DNA of 14,306 nucleotides from Methanobacteriota archaeon. Its GTDB lineage: Archaea; Halobacteriota; Methanocellia; Methanocellales; Methanocellaceae. The first letter of the stretch is position 1; each line of letters opens with the position of its first letter. The notes under the pieces are model-generated. The model was not told the origin of the DNA. It worked only from the letters and a program-made list of their open reading frames with translations, and searched no databases. Position numbers and translations under genes: made by a program. Where the stretch lies: contig JAEZKS010000073.1 of NCBI GenBank assembly GCA_023436075.1, positions 1 through 14,306 of the forward strand, given 5' to 3'. This document shows, one piece after another, positions 1 through 6,385 of the stretch.

Positions 1-1
1 T

Positions 2-568
2 ATCAAGGCAGTTGCGAAGCCACTGTCGATCGTCACAGGTATAGTCTGCGCCAGAGCCTGGCTCTTCTTCGGGATCATCACATTCCTGCCGCTGTACCTG
101 GCCGCGCAGGGCGAGCCCCCGGAGACCGCGAGCCTGCACCTGTTCATCATCCTGCTGTTCGGCGCCATCGGCACGCTGCTGGGCGGCTGGACGTCCGACC
201 ACTATGGTCGAAAGTTCGTCATCGCCGTGTCGCTGATCCTCACCGGGCCGTTGCTACTCCTCGCGCTCTCGACAGACGGCATCATCTCATGGGCGCTGAT
301 GGCGCTGGCAGGCCTGGCGCTGCTGGCCTCATTCTCGCCTGCCGTGCTCTTCGCCCAGAGCCTCATCCCGAGAAATCAGGGGACCACCTCAGGCATCATC
401 CTAGGCTTCGCCATAGGCATCGGCGGCCTCGGTATGTCAGTCACGGGTGCCATCGCAGACGCTAGCAACATCACGATCGGCACCTACTCGCTGATCGTGC
501 TGCCGGTCATCGGGTTCATGCTCGCGCTGCTGCTGCCCGGGAAGCTGGCGCCTGAACGGCTATCATAA
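2..568 (+). CDS. MFS transporter, Fsr-like, C-terminal half (partial)
   Basis: The reading frame is open from the window edge to a TAA at 568, so the N-terminus lies outside. About 188 residues remain, roughly the last six transmembrane helices of a major facilitator. The inter-helix signature GGWTSDHYGRK is visible at about residues 60-70 of the fragment. Near the end a stretch containing LIPRNQGTTSG and GFAIGIGGLG resembles the C-terminal half of the fosmidomycin-resistance (Fsr) family. The next gene has the same features (MLPRSQGMAGG, GFANGIGGLL), so the two look like tandem paralogues. An ATG at 227 is internal: the transporter signature is already being read upstream of it. The role is proton-coupled export or import of a small molecule at the cytoplasmic membrane. 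The substrate cannot be read from sequence. Confidence 0.85.
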   Translation: MKAVAKPLSIVTGIVCARAWLFFGIITFLPLYLAAQGEPPETASLHLFIILLFGAIGTLLGGWTSDHYGRKFVIAVSLILTGPLLLLALSTDGIISWALMALAGLALLASFSPAVLFAQSLIPRNQGTTSGIILGFAIGIGGLGMSVTGAIADASNITIGTYSLIVLPVIGFMLALLLPGKLAPERLS

Positions 569-692
569 CTTGCCACAGGCGACAAGGCGTCTCGCACGCG
601 CGTTTTGGAGCAAGGGCAGAGCTGAGCGACGAATTTCCAGGACAGGGCTGCTATACCTGGCCTTGTTTCAGGCTCCCGCATAACGGGTCTCT

Positions 693-805
693 CGCCAAGG
701 TCGCCAAGGACGTCAAGCACGCCAAGGTTTTTTAATAAAACGGCTTCAGTGTATGCCTTTTGTTAAACAGTCCTGGCGTGCTTGGCGTCCTTGGCGACCT
801 TGGCG
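693..805. repeat. Long imperfect inverted repeat built of 9-nt GCCAAGG units
   Basis: The left arm (693-727) and right arm (772-805) are reverse complements over about 34 bases, with one substitution and one single-base difference. They are separated by a 44-base AT-rich spacer. Within each arm a unit of about nine bases (TC/AC plus GCCAAGG or a close variant) repeats four times. If transcribed it would form a long hairpin. Short blocks outside the arms (CATAACG on the left, CGTATAACGCAT on the right) are also partly alike in inverted orientation, which suggests that the whole unit, not only the core, may be a dispersed element. There is no transposase here. A mobile miniature element or a structural repeat are both possible. 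Confidence 0.85.
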
Positions 806-953
806 GGAAGATCGTATAACGCATAGCCGAAACAAGGGTAAAACGACCAAAGTTCCACCTCCTTAACATGAGGGCCCAAGTCCCTGTCACGCGAGCACAC
901 GATTGATCGGCCTTTCTCCTGAATGACTCCAAGGGCTTGTCCGTTAAGGGTAA

Positions 954-962
954 TTTTTTATA
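954..962 (+). promoter_or_regulatory. TATA-like box for the second MFS gene
   Basis: TTTTTTATA lies about 75 bases upstream of the ATG at 1037 and is the most AT-rich archaeal TATA-type site in this gap. The predicted transcription start would be near 985, leaving a leader of about 50 bases. Confidence 0.45.
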
Positions 963-1036
963 GATGCGAAGCCTCATAGTGTAAAATCATTCGGGTAGAA
1001 GGTGTCTGTACGCCAGAAGGCAAAAACGGCAACGGC

Positions 1037-2239
1037 ATGTTCGACACGTTCAGGGTCCTGTTGCTGGCCCTGGGCCATTTCACGGTAGACGTTTATGCGA
1101 ACCTATTGCCACCGCTGCTGCCGGTTTTTCAGACGATGTACAACCTGTCCTACTCGGCCCTAGGCATCCTCACCGCGATCTTCTCCGTCACGTCCACGCT
1201 CATCCAGCCTGTATTCGGGTATGTCGCAGACAAGTACGGCAAGAAGTGGATAGCAGCGCTGGGCGTGGCCTGGGTGGCCGTTGGCATGTGTGTGCTCGGC
1301 ATTGCGCCTGGCTACGGAGCGATCGTGGTCATCGTGGGCCTGGCAGGGATCGGCTCAGCCATGTATCACCCGCAGGCGTCTGCCATGGTGCCGAAAGTGA
1401 GCGGCAGCCGCAAGGGAGTGGGCATGTCCCTGTTCATGGCCGGCGGGAACATCGGCTACGCGATCATGCCGCTGCTCGCAGTCATCATCGTGGCCGCCTT
1501 CGGCCCGGCATCACTCGTCTGGCTGATACCACCGGGCATCATCGTGGGCCTGCTCATCTATATTTATGCGCCACGCATGGACGTCGACCGTCAGAGCACT
1601 CTCGATCTGCGCCAGCTCTTCGCCAGCTTCAAAGCCGTGAAAGGCCCGCTCACCGTGCTGCTGACAGTCGTCTCGCTCCGGGCCTGGGTCTGCATGGGCA
1701 TGATCACGTTCATCGGCGTGTACTACAAGGACCATTTCGCCGGATGGGACCTGCTCGGCTACGACGTCGGGGCCATTGGCTACGCGATCACCTTGTTCAT
1801 GTTCGTCTTTGCTAACGCCGTCGGCGGGATCATCGGCGGCTGGGCATCTGATCGATTTGGCAACAGGTCAGTCATCGCCCCGACGATGATCGCGTCAGCC
1901 CCATTCCTTTATCTGGCATTTGTCGTGCCAGACGCGCTAGTCTGGCCGATGATGGCCATCGGCGGCGGCCTCATGTACGCGTCCATATCGCCGACCACAC
2001 TGATGGCACAGGAGATGCTGCCCCGCAGCCAGGGAATGGCGGGAGGACTCACCCTTGGCTTCGCTAACGGCATCGGCGGACTGCTGGTGTTCGCGACCGG
2101 CATGATATCAGATCACTTCGGCCTCTTCAATGGCATACTATCGCTTATAGGAATCATCATACTCGCCGGGCTTCTGGCCATGCTGCTGCCGGGAGAGCCG
2201 GCAAAAGATGGCGTTCCAGCATCTGCAGTAGGTCATTGA
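1037..2239 (+). CDS. MFS transporter, fosmidomycin-resistance (Fsr) type
   Basis: A 400-residue integral membrane protein with about twelve hydrophobic helices, the normal size for a major facilitator. Recognisable Fsr-like signatures include GHFTVDVYANLLPPLLPVF at the start of helix 1, QPVFGYVADKYGKKW between helices 2 and 3, GIGSAMYHPQASAMV near residues 100-115, GGWASDRFGNRS between helices 8 and 9, and EMLPRSQGMAGGLTLGFANG near the end. The role is proton-driven transport of a small compound, probably export; Fsr itself confers fosmidomycin resistance, but the substrate here is unknown. ATG 1037 fits the family N-terminus although its ribosome binding site is weak (AGAAGG at 1015-1020). 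It follows a paralogue in the same direction, but the gap of 468 bases and a TATA-like box suggest its own promoter. Confidence 0.9.
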   Translation: MFDTFRVLLLALGHFTVDVYANLLPPLLPVFQTMYNLSYSALGILTAIFSVTSTLIQPVFGYVADKYGKKWIAALGVAWVAVGMCVLGIAPGYGAIVVIVGLAGIGSAMYHPQASAMVPKVSGSRKGVGMSLFMAGGNIGYAIMPLLAVIIVAAFGPASLVWLIPPGIIVGLLIYIYAPRMDVDRQSTLDLRQLFASFKAVKGPLTVLLTVVSLRAWVCMGMITFIGVYYKDHFAGWDLLGYDVGAIGYAITLFMFVFANAVGGIIGGWASDRFGNRSVIAPTMIASAPFLYLAFVVPDALVWPMMAIGGGLMYASISPTTLMAQEMLPRSQGMAGGLTLGFANGIGGLLVFATGMISDHFGLFNGILSLIGIIILAGLLAMLLPGEPAKDGVPASAVGH

Positions 2240-2411
2240 TAAGTCGCCAGACCATGAGACCAGTGCTCGTTATCGGAATGAAAACGGGCCGGGCAATCGT
2301 CGCATGTCATGGCCGGGCTTAAACAAGGGGACGCCTCCGCATCATAAGCAGGGGACTCTCCCTCACCCGTCACGCGTACGCGCGCGAGGCCGCCCGGACG
2401 GCATCCCGACG

Positions 2412-2813
2412 TTATACTGGAGGCTGGTCTTTACTTTTCAGGTACTCATCCACGTACACTTTTTCGATCGCTTCTTCGATGATGACTCTCTTTAAAATGC
2501 TCTTTTCATCGACCGTCAGATTCTTCGATCCAGCCACTTCCAGGAGCACGACCATCTGATCCAGGTAATGCTCATGTGTTTTATTGATTATTTCATAGAG
2601 TTGCTTCTTCTTGTCAGAGGAGTCGGGGCTATCGACGAGTTTCTCATTTTTTATGCAGGCCAGAATGTCATCGTTGATCTTCTGACTGATTGCGCTGATA
2701 GATTCATTTACATCTATAATCGGCGTAGCAGATGGTTGAACAGTTACGCACTGCGCCATTAAGGCCGACACGATTAAAACGCCCAGCGTGCCGGCGACGA
2801 GTGATAATTTAAT
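2412..2813 (-). CDS. Small exported protein of unknown function; unusual start
   Basis: No family recognised. The mature part (about 110 residues) is hydrophilic and helix-rich, with acidic and lysine-rich stretches (DSSDKKKQLYEIINKTHEHY). The only canonical starts in frame are GTG 2771 and ATG 2759, but these cut through a good signal peptide. The frame is open upstream to 2840 and reads IKLSLVAGTLGVLIVSALMA, a lysine followed by a hydrophobic core, beginning at an ATT codon (2811-2813). A TATA-like box at 2851-2862 predicts transcription starting near 2829, and GGATGTG sits five bases before the ATT. These point to initiation at the ATT, or to a damaged start. A cysteine lies just after the hydrophobic core (AQC), but the lipobox is not canonical. 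Gene confidence is moderate and start confidence is low. Confidence 0.6.
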   Translation of the reverse strand: MKLSLVAGTLGVLIVSALMAQCVTVQPSATPIIDVNESISAISQKINDDILACIKNEKLVDSPDSSDKKKQLYEIINKTHEHYLDQMVVLLEVAGSKNLTVDEKSILKRVIIEEAIEKVYVDEYLKSKDQPPV

Positions 2814-2850
2814 CTTAACACATCCGTATGCTATGGATGTTTAAGGCAGT

Positions 2851-2862
2851 GCTATATAATAA
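2851..2862 (-). promoter_or_regulatory. TATA box for the small exported protein
   Basis: On the minus strand TTATTATATAGC, a strong archaeal TATA-type element. Transcription is expected about 25 bases downstream, near 2829, just ahead of the ATT proposed as start and well upstream of GTG 2771. Confidence 0.55.
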
Positions 2863-2868
2863 ATTTCA

Positions 2869-3375
2869 TTAAGAATCGTTGAACGATTCTTCGATAGGTA
2901 TAGCCGACGGCTCATTAAGCTTGTCTGTGATCCGCTTTAGCGTCTCGGCCATGAGCACCTGCACGTCGGTGTTGGTGCTATCACCGGGCTCGCTGCCCTC
3001 GATGCGCTTCAGCATCTCGATGTTACGGACGATAGCCTGTACCGCCTCGAGCATCTCTTCGAGAGTGATCAGGCCGGAGTAGTAGGCGTAGAAAAAAGTA
3101 GTGCCCGACCGGACGACCTTGCGCTTGAATGCCGCCTCGGCGGAGGCCACGTCCTGTCGCTGATACTTCCCCTCCATGAAGGGGACCAACTCGGGCAGGT
3201 TCTCGCCGATCCAGGTCATCTGGGATCGGCCCCGGTCCTTGAAGTCAGCGCATAGCCGGGCGATCGCCCATTCTCTGGCAGTAAGGTGTGTCAGCTCTTT
3301 CAGCGCGTCGTTCACCTCGCTGTACTTCTTGCGGTCGAACTTCTGGAAACGCCAGTACTTCTCGCCGGGCTGCAT
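2869..3375 (-). CDS. Conserved archaeal protein of unknown function
   Basis: A soluble 168-residue protein rich in charged residues and mostly helical. The core contains LTAREWAIARLCADFK, MTWIGENLPELVPFME and GTTFFYAYYSGLITLEEML. I have the impression of similar proteins in Methanosarcina-type genomes but cannot name a characterised family. The N-terminal two thirds look like the conserved domain; the C-terminal 45 residues are acidic and probably flexible. There is no signal peptide and no membrane segment. ATG 3375 is chosen because a TATA-like box at 3396-3406 predicts transcription starting almost on it, i.e. a leaderless or near-leaderless message. It is transcribed divergently from the gene at 3501. 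No function is proposed. Confidence 0.8.
   Translation of the reverse strand: MQPGEKYWRFQKFDRKKYSEVNDALKELTHLTAREWAIARLCADFKDRGRSQMTWIGENLPELVPFMEGKYQRQDVASAEAAFKRKVVRSGTTFFYAYYSGLITLEEMLEAVQAIVRNIEMLKRIEGSEPGDSTNTDVQVLMAETLKRITDKLNEPSAIPIEESFNDS
2871..2891. promoter_or_regulatory. Perfect 10+1+10 dyad over a stop codon, next to a promoter
   Basis: AAGAATCGTT and AACGATTCTT flank a single G. The dyad covers the last six codons and stop of the gene ending at 2869 and lies 9 bases upstream of the TATA box at 2851-2862. A one-base loop cannot fold as such, so a protein-binding site is more plausible than a simple terminator. Codon-level coincidence is possible. Confidence 0.45.
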
Positions 3376-3395
3376 GATGGGAAAAGTGTCTGCGG

Positions 3396-3406
3396 GCTAA
3401 ATAAAC
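3396..3406 (-). promoter_or_regulatory. TATA box for the 168-residue unknown protein
   Basis: The minus strand reads GTTTATTTAGC. Its centre is about 26 bases before ATG 3375, which predicts a very short or absent leader. Confidence 0.5.
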
Positions 3407-3447
3407 ATTCTCCTGAATGACCGTTATTATACGATCCTGAGATAATG

Positions 3448-3458
3448 CTTATTAATAG
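3448..3458 (+). promoter_or_regulatory. TATA box for the membrane-anchored PsbP-like protein
   Basis: CTTATTAATAG on the plus strand predicts transcription starting near 3479. That is only a few bases before the ATT codon at 3486 and about 20 bases before GTG 3501. Confidence 0.45.
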
Positions 3459-3500
3459 GACGTCAGAGATATTTTCGGGATTAGCATTAAGAGACTGGCC

Positions 3501-4094
3501 GTGACTTTGACCGCTCTGGCAGCATTTACAGTAATTGCACTTTTAGCCTGGACTATAATCTTTCATAGCAGCGTGAACGTTACCCCCGGCTACCGGACGT
3601 TCACGGATAAAGTAAACGGGACAGTCATCGAATATCCGGAAAACTGGACCATGGAGGTAGGTCACGACTTTACGATCGCCAGGTTTTACCCTCCAGGTGT
3701 AACGCCAGATAGCCCTGTGACGTCAGTGACGTTGAGCCATGACCATATGAGCGGCTCACACAAGCCGCCGGGCCTGTATGACCTGTACCAGTTCGCCATT
3801 CGAGAGTCTTTCGTCATGGACTTCAGGAATAAGTCGTACATTTCACCTGTTTCAGATACGTCACTGGCGGGACGCCCTGCATACATAATGAATTATTCGA
3901 CGACATCAGGCAATCGGACGGTAAATGGAACTATCGTCTATATGCTGGATAAATCGTGGTTCGATTATAATGATGGCCAGTACGATTATTACACGACCAG
4001 GTACTATGTCATCGAATACAGTGCCGATGAACGCGAGTTCGATCGATATCGCGACGAGGCCTTTCATATGATGCGCTCATTCGACCTTACATAA
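3501..4094 (+). CDS. Membrane-anchored PsbP/DUF1795-like protein
   Basis: A 197-residue protein with one N-terminal hydrophobic segment (about residues 3-21) followed by an extracytoplasmic domain. The domain opens with YRTFTDKVNGTVIEYPENW, the pattern of the MOG1/PsbP/DUF1795-like fold (a hairpin, then YPxxW). It continues with alternating strands and helices and ends with FDRYRDEAFHMMRSFDL, the usual closing helix and strand. Its molecular role is unknown; such domains are typically surface lipoproteins or ligand-binding modules. The start is uncertain. GTG 3501 gives an uncharged N-terminus, while the same frame upstream reads ATT AAG AGA CTG GCC GTG (3486), which would restore the Lys-Arg usual before a signal anchor. 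It is divergent from the 168-residue unknown gene and convergent with the flavoprotein at 4121. Confidence 0.7.
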   Translation: MTLTALAAFTVIALLAWTIIFHSSVNVTPGYRTFTDKVNGTVIEYPENWTMEVGHDFTIARFYPPGVTPDSPVTSVTLSHDHMSGSHKPPGLYDLYQFAIRESFVMDFRNKSYISPVSDTSLAGRPAYIMNYSTTSGNRTVNGTIVYMLDKSWFDYNDGQYDYYTTRYYVIEYSADEREFDRYRDEAFHMMRSFDLT

Positions 4095-4120
4095 AAAATA
4101 AAATTTTCTCTGTAAAAAAA
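4093..4120 (-). terminator. Oligo-T terminator of the convergent flavoprotein gene
   Basis: On the minus strand, directly after the stop codon at 4121, runs of seven and six T lie within an AT-rich stretch. This is the usual archaeal termination signal, and the convergent plus-strand gene ends at 4094. Confidence 0.5.
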
Positions 4121-4525
4121 TTATAAGATTTTATCGCCCGCGTTAGGGCCGGGAACGCACTGGTACACGCCGGTGATCTTCCCGATTATCAGGTGCTTTG
4201 CCTTTGCTCCTGGCATTTTGGCAGCGACTGCCTCGTTGAGCTTCGCGAACTCGGGGCCGTCGGACTTTACAGTAGCGTTGGCCTTGATCTGGTAGCAGCC
4301 CTTGACTTCGGGGCCCTGGAGGTATATCGCGACCTTCGGGTTCTCCTGCACGTTCTTGATCGTGTTCTTCATGAAAATGTCCCCGAGCCAGATGGTCTCG
4401 TCGTCGACGAGCAGCACGAACCCGTGCGGGCTCACGTTAGGCTCTCCGGCCTTCGATGCCGTGGCCACCGGGAACAGCTTCGTGGCGCTGAACGCCGCTT
4501 TAATCTCGCTGGTAAGCTTCACCAT
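4121..4525 (-). CDS. Pyridoxamine 5'-phosphate oxidase-fold flavoprotein
   Basis: A 134-residue protein of the FMN-binding split-barrel (PPOX) superfamily, of typical single-domain length. Visible features are FPVATASKAGEPNVSPHGF (about residues 18-36, the first strands with the conserved PN.SP), the strand IWLGDIFMKNTIKNVQENPKV (about 45-65) and a second barrel half with YLQGPEVKGCYQIKANATV. Such proteins bind FMN or F420 and reduce or sequester small molecules; without a structure the substrate cannot be given. It is cytosolic. ATG 4525 has a clear GGTGA seven bases upstream (4533-4537 on the complementary strand). It is monocistronic, with its own promoter and a palindrome at 4584-4600. 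Confidence 0.85.
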   Translation of the reverse strand: MVKLTSEIKAAFSATKLFPVATASKAGEPNVSPHGFVLLVDDETIWLGDIFMKNTIKNVQENPKVAIYLQGPEVKGCYQIKANATVKSDGPEFAKLNEAVAAKMPGAKAKHLIIGKITGVYQCVPGPNAGDKIL

Positions 4526-4560
4526 TGTTAATTCACCGTAAAGAGATCAGTCACTATATT

Positions 4561-4571
4561 ATCATATACTT
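4561..4571 (-). promoter_or_regulatory. TATA box for the PPOX-fold protein
   Basis: The minus strand reads AAGTATATGAT, with a second AT-rich block (TAATATAG) immediately after. It lies about 36-46 bases before the ATG. Confidence 0.5.
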
Positions 4572-4583
4572 AAGCGTCATGAA

Positions 4584-4600
4584 AATGTACAAACTACATT
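4584..4600. promoter_or_regulatory. Candidate operator palindrome 6-5-6
   Basis: AATGTA, five bases, TACATT. It lies just upstream of the TATA box of the PPOX-fold gene, where an archaeal activator or repressor could bind. The match is short, so chance is possible. Confidence 0.3.
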
Positions 4601-4661
4601 GCAATGACCATTATGCGAAAAGGTAAAAGACGAACGCTGCATAGGGCATGGGGCGACGGCA

Positions 4662-5396
4662 TCATATGACCGTATGCTGACCCCGGCCTATCGAGAGCTG
4701 CTGCACCTTTTCAATGCAGTCCATTGCCTCGTCTTCCCGATCCAGGCGGCGGAGGGCAGCGGCCTTGTTGTTCCACGCAACGACGTCCATAGGATTGATC
4801 TCCAGCGCGCGATCGGCACATTCCAGCGCCTGTTGATACTGGTTCAGCATGGCGTGGCAGAACGCCTTGTTCGTATACACCGATGCGATGCCGGGGTTCA
4901 TCATGAGCACTTCGTCGTAGCACTGTAAAGCATCGTCGTACATGCGGATTTCTGATAGCACGACGCCTTTGTTGTACCACGCTCGCGGGTAGTTTCGCTC
5001 TATGATGATGACCTCTTCGTAGCAGTCCATTGCCTCTGCATATTCGCCAAGGTAATAATGACAGTTACCTGAGGCACATAGCGATTCAATGTTGTTCGGC
5101 TCAGCCGACAGAGCCTCGTAGAACCTGTCCAGCGCCCCTCGCAGATCGCCGCGTTGATATTGGATGATACCCTGCAGGTAGCAGGCATCGGCGTTCTCGG
5201 GGTCTATTTCCCTGACACGGTCCAGCACATCGTACGCGGCCCCGAAGAATCCCATCCGGCTCATGGCGCTTGCCTTGCCCAGCAGCGCTTCCACGTCGTC
5301 CGGAGCGGAGGCCAGTACACGATCGAAGAGTTCGATGGCTTCCCTGTAACGGCCTGTGCAGGCAGCGATCATGCCCCGCTCTTTTTCACCGCTCAT
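4662..5396 (-). CDS. Seven-repeat TPR protein
   Basis: A 244-residue protein made almost entirely of tetratricopeptide repeats at a 34-residue period, beginning near residues 4, 38, 72, 106, 140, 174 and 208. Each has the G/A pattern and a terminal proline (for example LGEYAEAMDCYEEVI, MYDDALQCYDEVLMMNP, YQQALECADRALEINP). TPR arrays are protein-binding scaffolds; the partner is not identifiable. There is no signal peptide, so it is cytosolic. ATG 5396 has GGAGG nine bases upstream. It follows the winged-helix gene in the same direction with a gap of only 16 bases, so the two are very probably co-transcribed and the TPR protein may interact with, or be controlled by, that regulator. Confidence 0.88.
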   Translation of the reverse strand: MSGEKERGMIAACTGRYREAIELFDRVLASAPDDVEALLGKASAMSRMGFFGAAYDVLDRVREIDPENADACYLQGIIQYQRGDLRGALDRFYEALSAEPNNIESLCASGNCHYYLGEYAEAMDCYEEVIIIERNYPRAWYNKGVVLSEIRMYDDALQCYDEVLMMNPGIASVYTNKAFCHAMLNQYQQALECADRALEINPMDVVAWNNKAAALRRLDREDEAMDCIEKVQQLSIGRGQHTVI

Positions 5397-5412
5397 TCAC
5401 GTCTGCCTCCAG

Positions 5413-6213
5413 CTAATGTGCCTGCTCTCTGGTTGCAGGCACGGACGCCGTTGTCTGAGTCGTCTCGGTGATCAGGGCAGCATGGACCTCGTTAATCTTG
5501 CTCAGCACTGTAAAGCCTTTTTCGGTGATCAGGTATTCGCCACCCTCATGCTTCTGGATGATCATCCCGGTGTCGAGCAGTTTTTGCAGGTGGAACAGCA
5601 GGTTGCCTCCTCGCAGCCCGGTCAGCTCTGACAATGCGGAGAACGTCTTCGTTTCAACGTACAGGGCCTTCAGTATCTGCAGCCGGGCTTTGTTCGACAG
5701 AGGATCCAGGACGCTGTTGACAAAGTCTTCTTCAGGCAGCTCAGTGATACTGGTGCGCCTGCCCTCTTTAGAGCTGTAAATCTGGAGCGACTGCATCAGG
5801 CTTACTTCCTTCTCGAAGAGCCGGGAGGCTTCAGTGAGGCATATATCGCATTTCTTATATCGTGCATTATCCCTGATCTGATTCAACGCAGACCTGGTCC
5901 CGTCAATCGTCTCTTCGCTTACTTCGTCCTGCCCCAGCAGTTCCGCGTTGTCGGTCAGTATGTCGCCCAGCTTCTTGCGGCAGGCATTTCGCATTTCGCA
6001 GCTCTTCACCATGCGGGCGTCCAGCCCTTCGCTGACGTCTTCGGCGACGTGGGCACGAATGGCGCCGATGACCTCCTTTCGCGATGCTGCGAGGAGCAGC
6101 TCTACGTACTGCTGGTTCGTCCGCTCGACGTATCGCTTCAGGTCGTTCCGGACCTCAGCAAGCTGCCTCTTGATCTCCATGAACTCCTGGCTGGATTTCT
6201 TCGAAGTTTCCAT
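5413..6213 (-). CDS. Winged-helix (ArsR-like) regulator with coiled coil and four cysteines
   Basis: A 266-residue protein. From about residue 168 to 240 it carries a winged-helix domain (DPLSNKARLQILKALYV, then LSELTGLRGGNLLFHLQKL as the recognition-helix region, then a GGEYLITEKG wing), the pattern of archaeal ArsR/MarR-like regulators. The N-terminus (about 5-40) is a charged coiled-coil-like helix. Between them are four cysteines, C72 and C78 (CX5C) and C122 and C125 (CX2C), which could bind a metal or iron-sulfur cluster or form disulfides. I chose ATG 6213 over TTG 6225 in the same frame: GGTTGAT lies seven bases before the ATG. First gene of a probable two-gene operon with the TPR protein. 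A perfect 12-bp palindrome lies at 6250-6261 in its promoter. The target genes and signal are unknown. Confidence 0.82.
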   Translation of the reverse strand: METSKKSSQEFMEIKRQLAEVRNDLKRYVERTNQQYVELLLAASRKEVIGAIRAHVAEDVSEGLDARMVKSCEMRNACRKKLGDILTDNAELLGQDEVSEETIDGTRSALNQIRDNARYKKCDICLTEASRLFEKEVSLMQSLQIYSSKEGRRTSITELPEEDFVNSVLDPLSNKARLQILKALYVETKTFSALSELTGLRGGNLLFHLQKLLDTGMIIQKHEGGEYLITEKGFTVLSKINEVHAALITETTQTTASVPATREQAH

Positions 6214-6249
6214 CAGGGATATCAACCCCTTCCATGATGATAAATTTTC

Positions 6250-6261
6250 TTATGATCATAA
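6250..6261. promoter_or_regulatory. 12-bp palindrome, candidate autoregulatory operator
   Basis: TTATGATCATAA is its own reverse complement. It lies about 37 bases upstream of the winged-helix gene, directly beside its AT-rich TATA-like region (AAATTTATC on the minus strand, about 6238-6246). This is the expected position for an autoregulatory site. The AT-rich content makes chance occurrence possible. Confidence 0.35.
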
Positions 6262-6307
6262 CTTTGAAGGTTATTTTTGTATACTTTGTACAGTTTCATG
6301 ACGGTTA

Positions 6308-6318
6308 TGTATAAATTA
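6308..6318 (+). promoter_or_regulatory. TATA box for the MTH865-like gene
   Basis: TGTATAAATTA on the plus strand. Transcription is expected near 6335-6340, which would place the hairpin at 6339-6361 at the very 5' end of the message. Confidence 0.5.
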
Positions 6319-6338
6319 ATGACCAACATACAAAACAC

Positions 6339-6361
6339 TCGGGCATGTATGAGCTGCCCGA
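6339..6361 (+). promoter_or_regulatory. Leader hairpin, 7-bp stem and 9-nt loop
   Basis: TCGGGCA, nine bases, TGCCCGA. The GC-rich stem ends 12 bases before the GAGGT ribosome binding site (6374-6378) of the MTH865-like gene. It could protect the 5' end, attenuate translation or be a DNA operator. Confidence 0.5.
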
Positions 6362-6385
6362 TAAGACTTGAATGAGGTAAACCAT

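Larger units (their letters stand above)
569..1036. other. Intergenic region with inverted repeat and promoter
   Basis: This gene-free stretch of 468 bases separates the two transporters. It holds the long inverted repeat at 693-805 and a TATA-like box at 954-962 serving the second transporter. I found no convincing protein-coding frame: the open frames that cross it are short and low in complexity where they run through the repeat. Confidence 0.6.

Noticed and set aside
693..805. Possible CRISPR array in the GCCAAGG repeats
   Set aside because: The units are nine bases long, contiguous and arranged as an inverted repeat, with no unique spacers and no cas gene.
746..850. 34-residue minus-strand frame beginning at TTG 848-850 after a strong GGAGGTG
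   Set aside because: The ribosome binding site is good, but most of the peptide is translated from the inverted-repeat arm (RQGRQGRQARQ), so it is probably accidental.
2373..2382. Ten-base palindrome CGCGTACGCG
   Set aside because: Short and within a GC-rich stretch of a convergent gap, so chance is a sufficient explanation.
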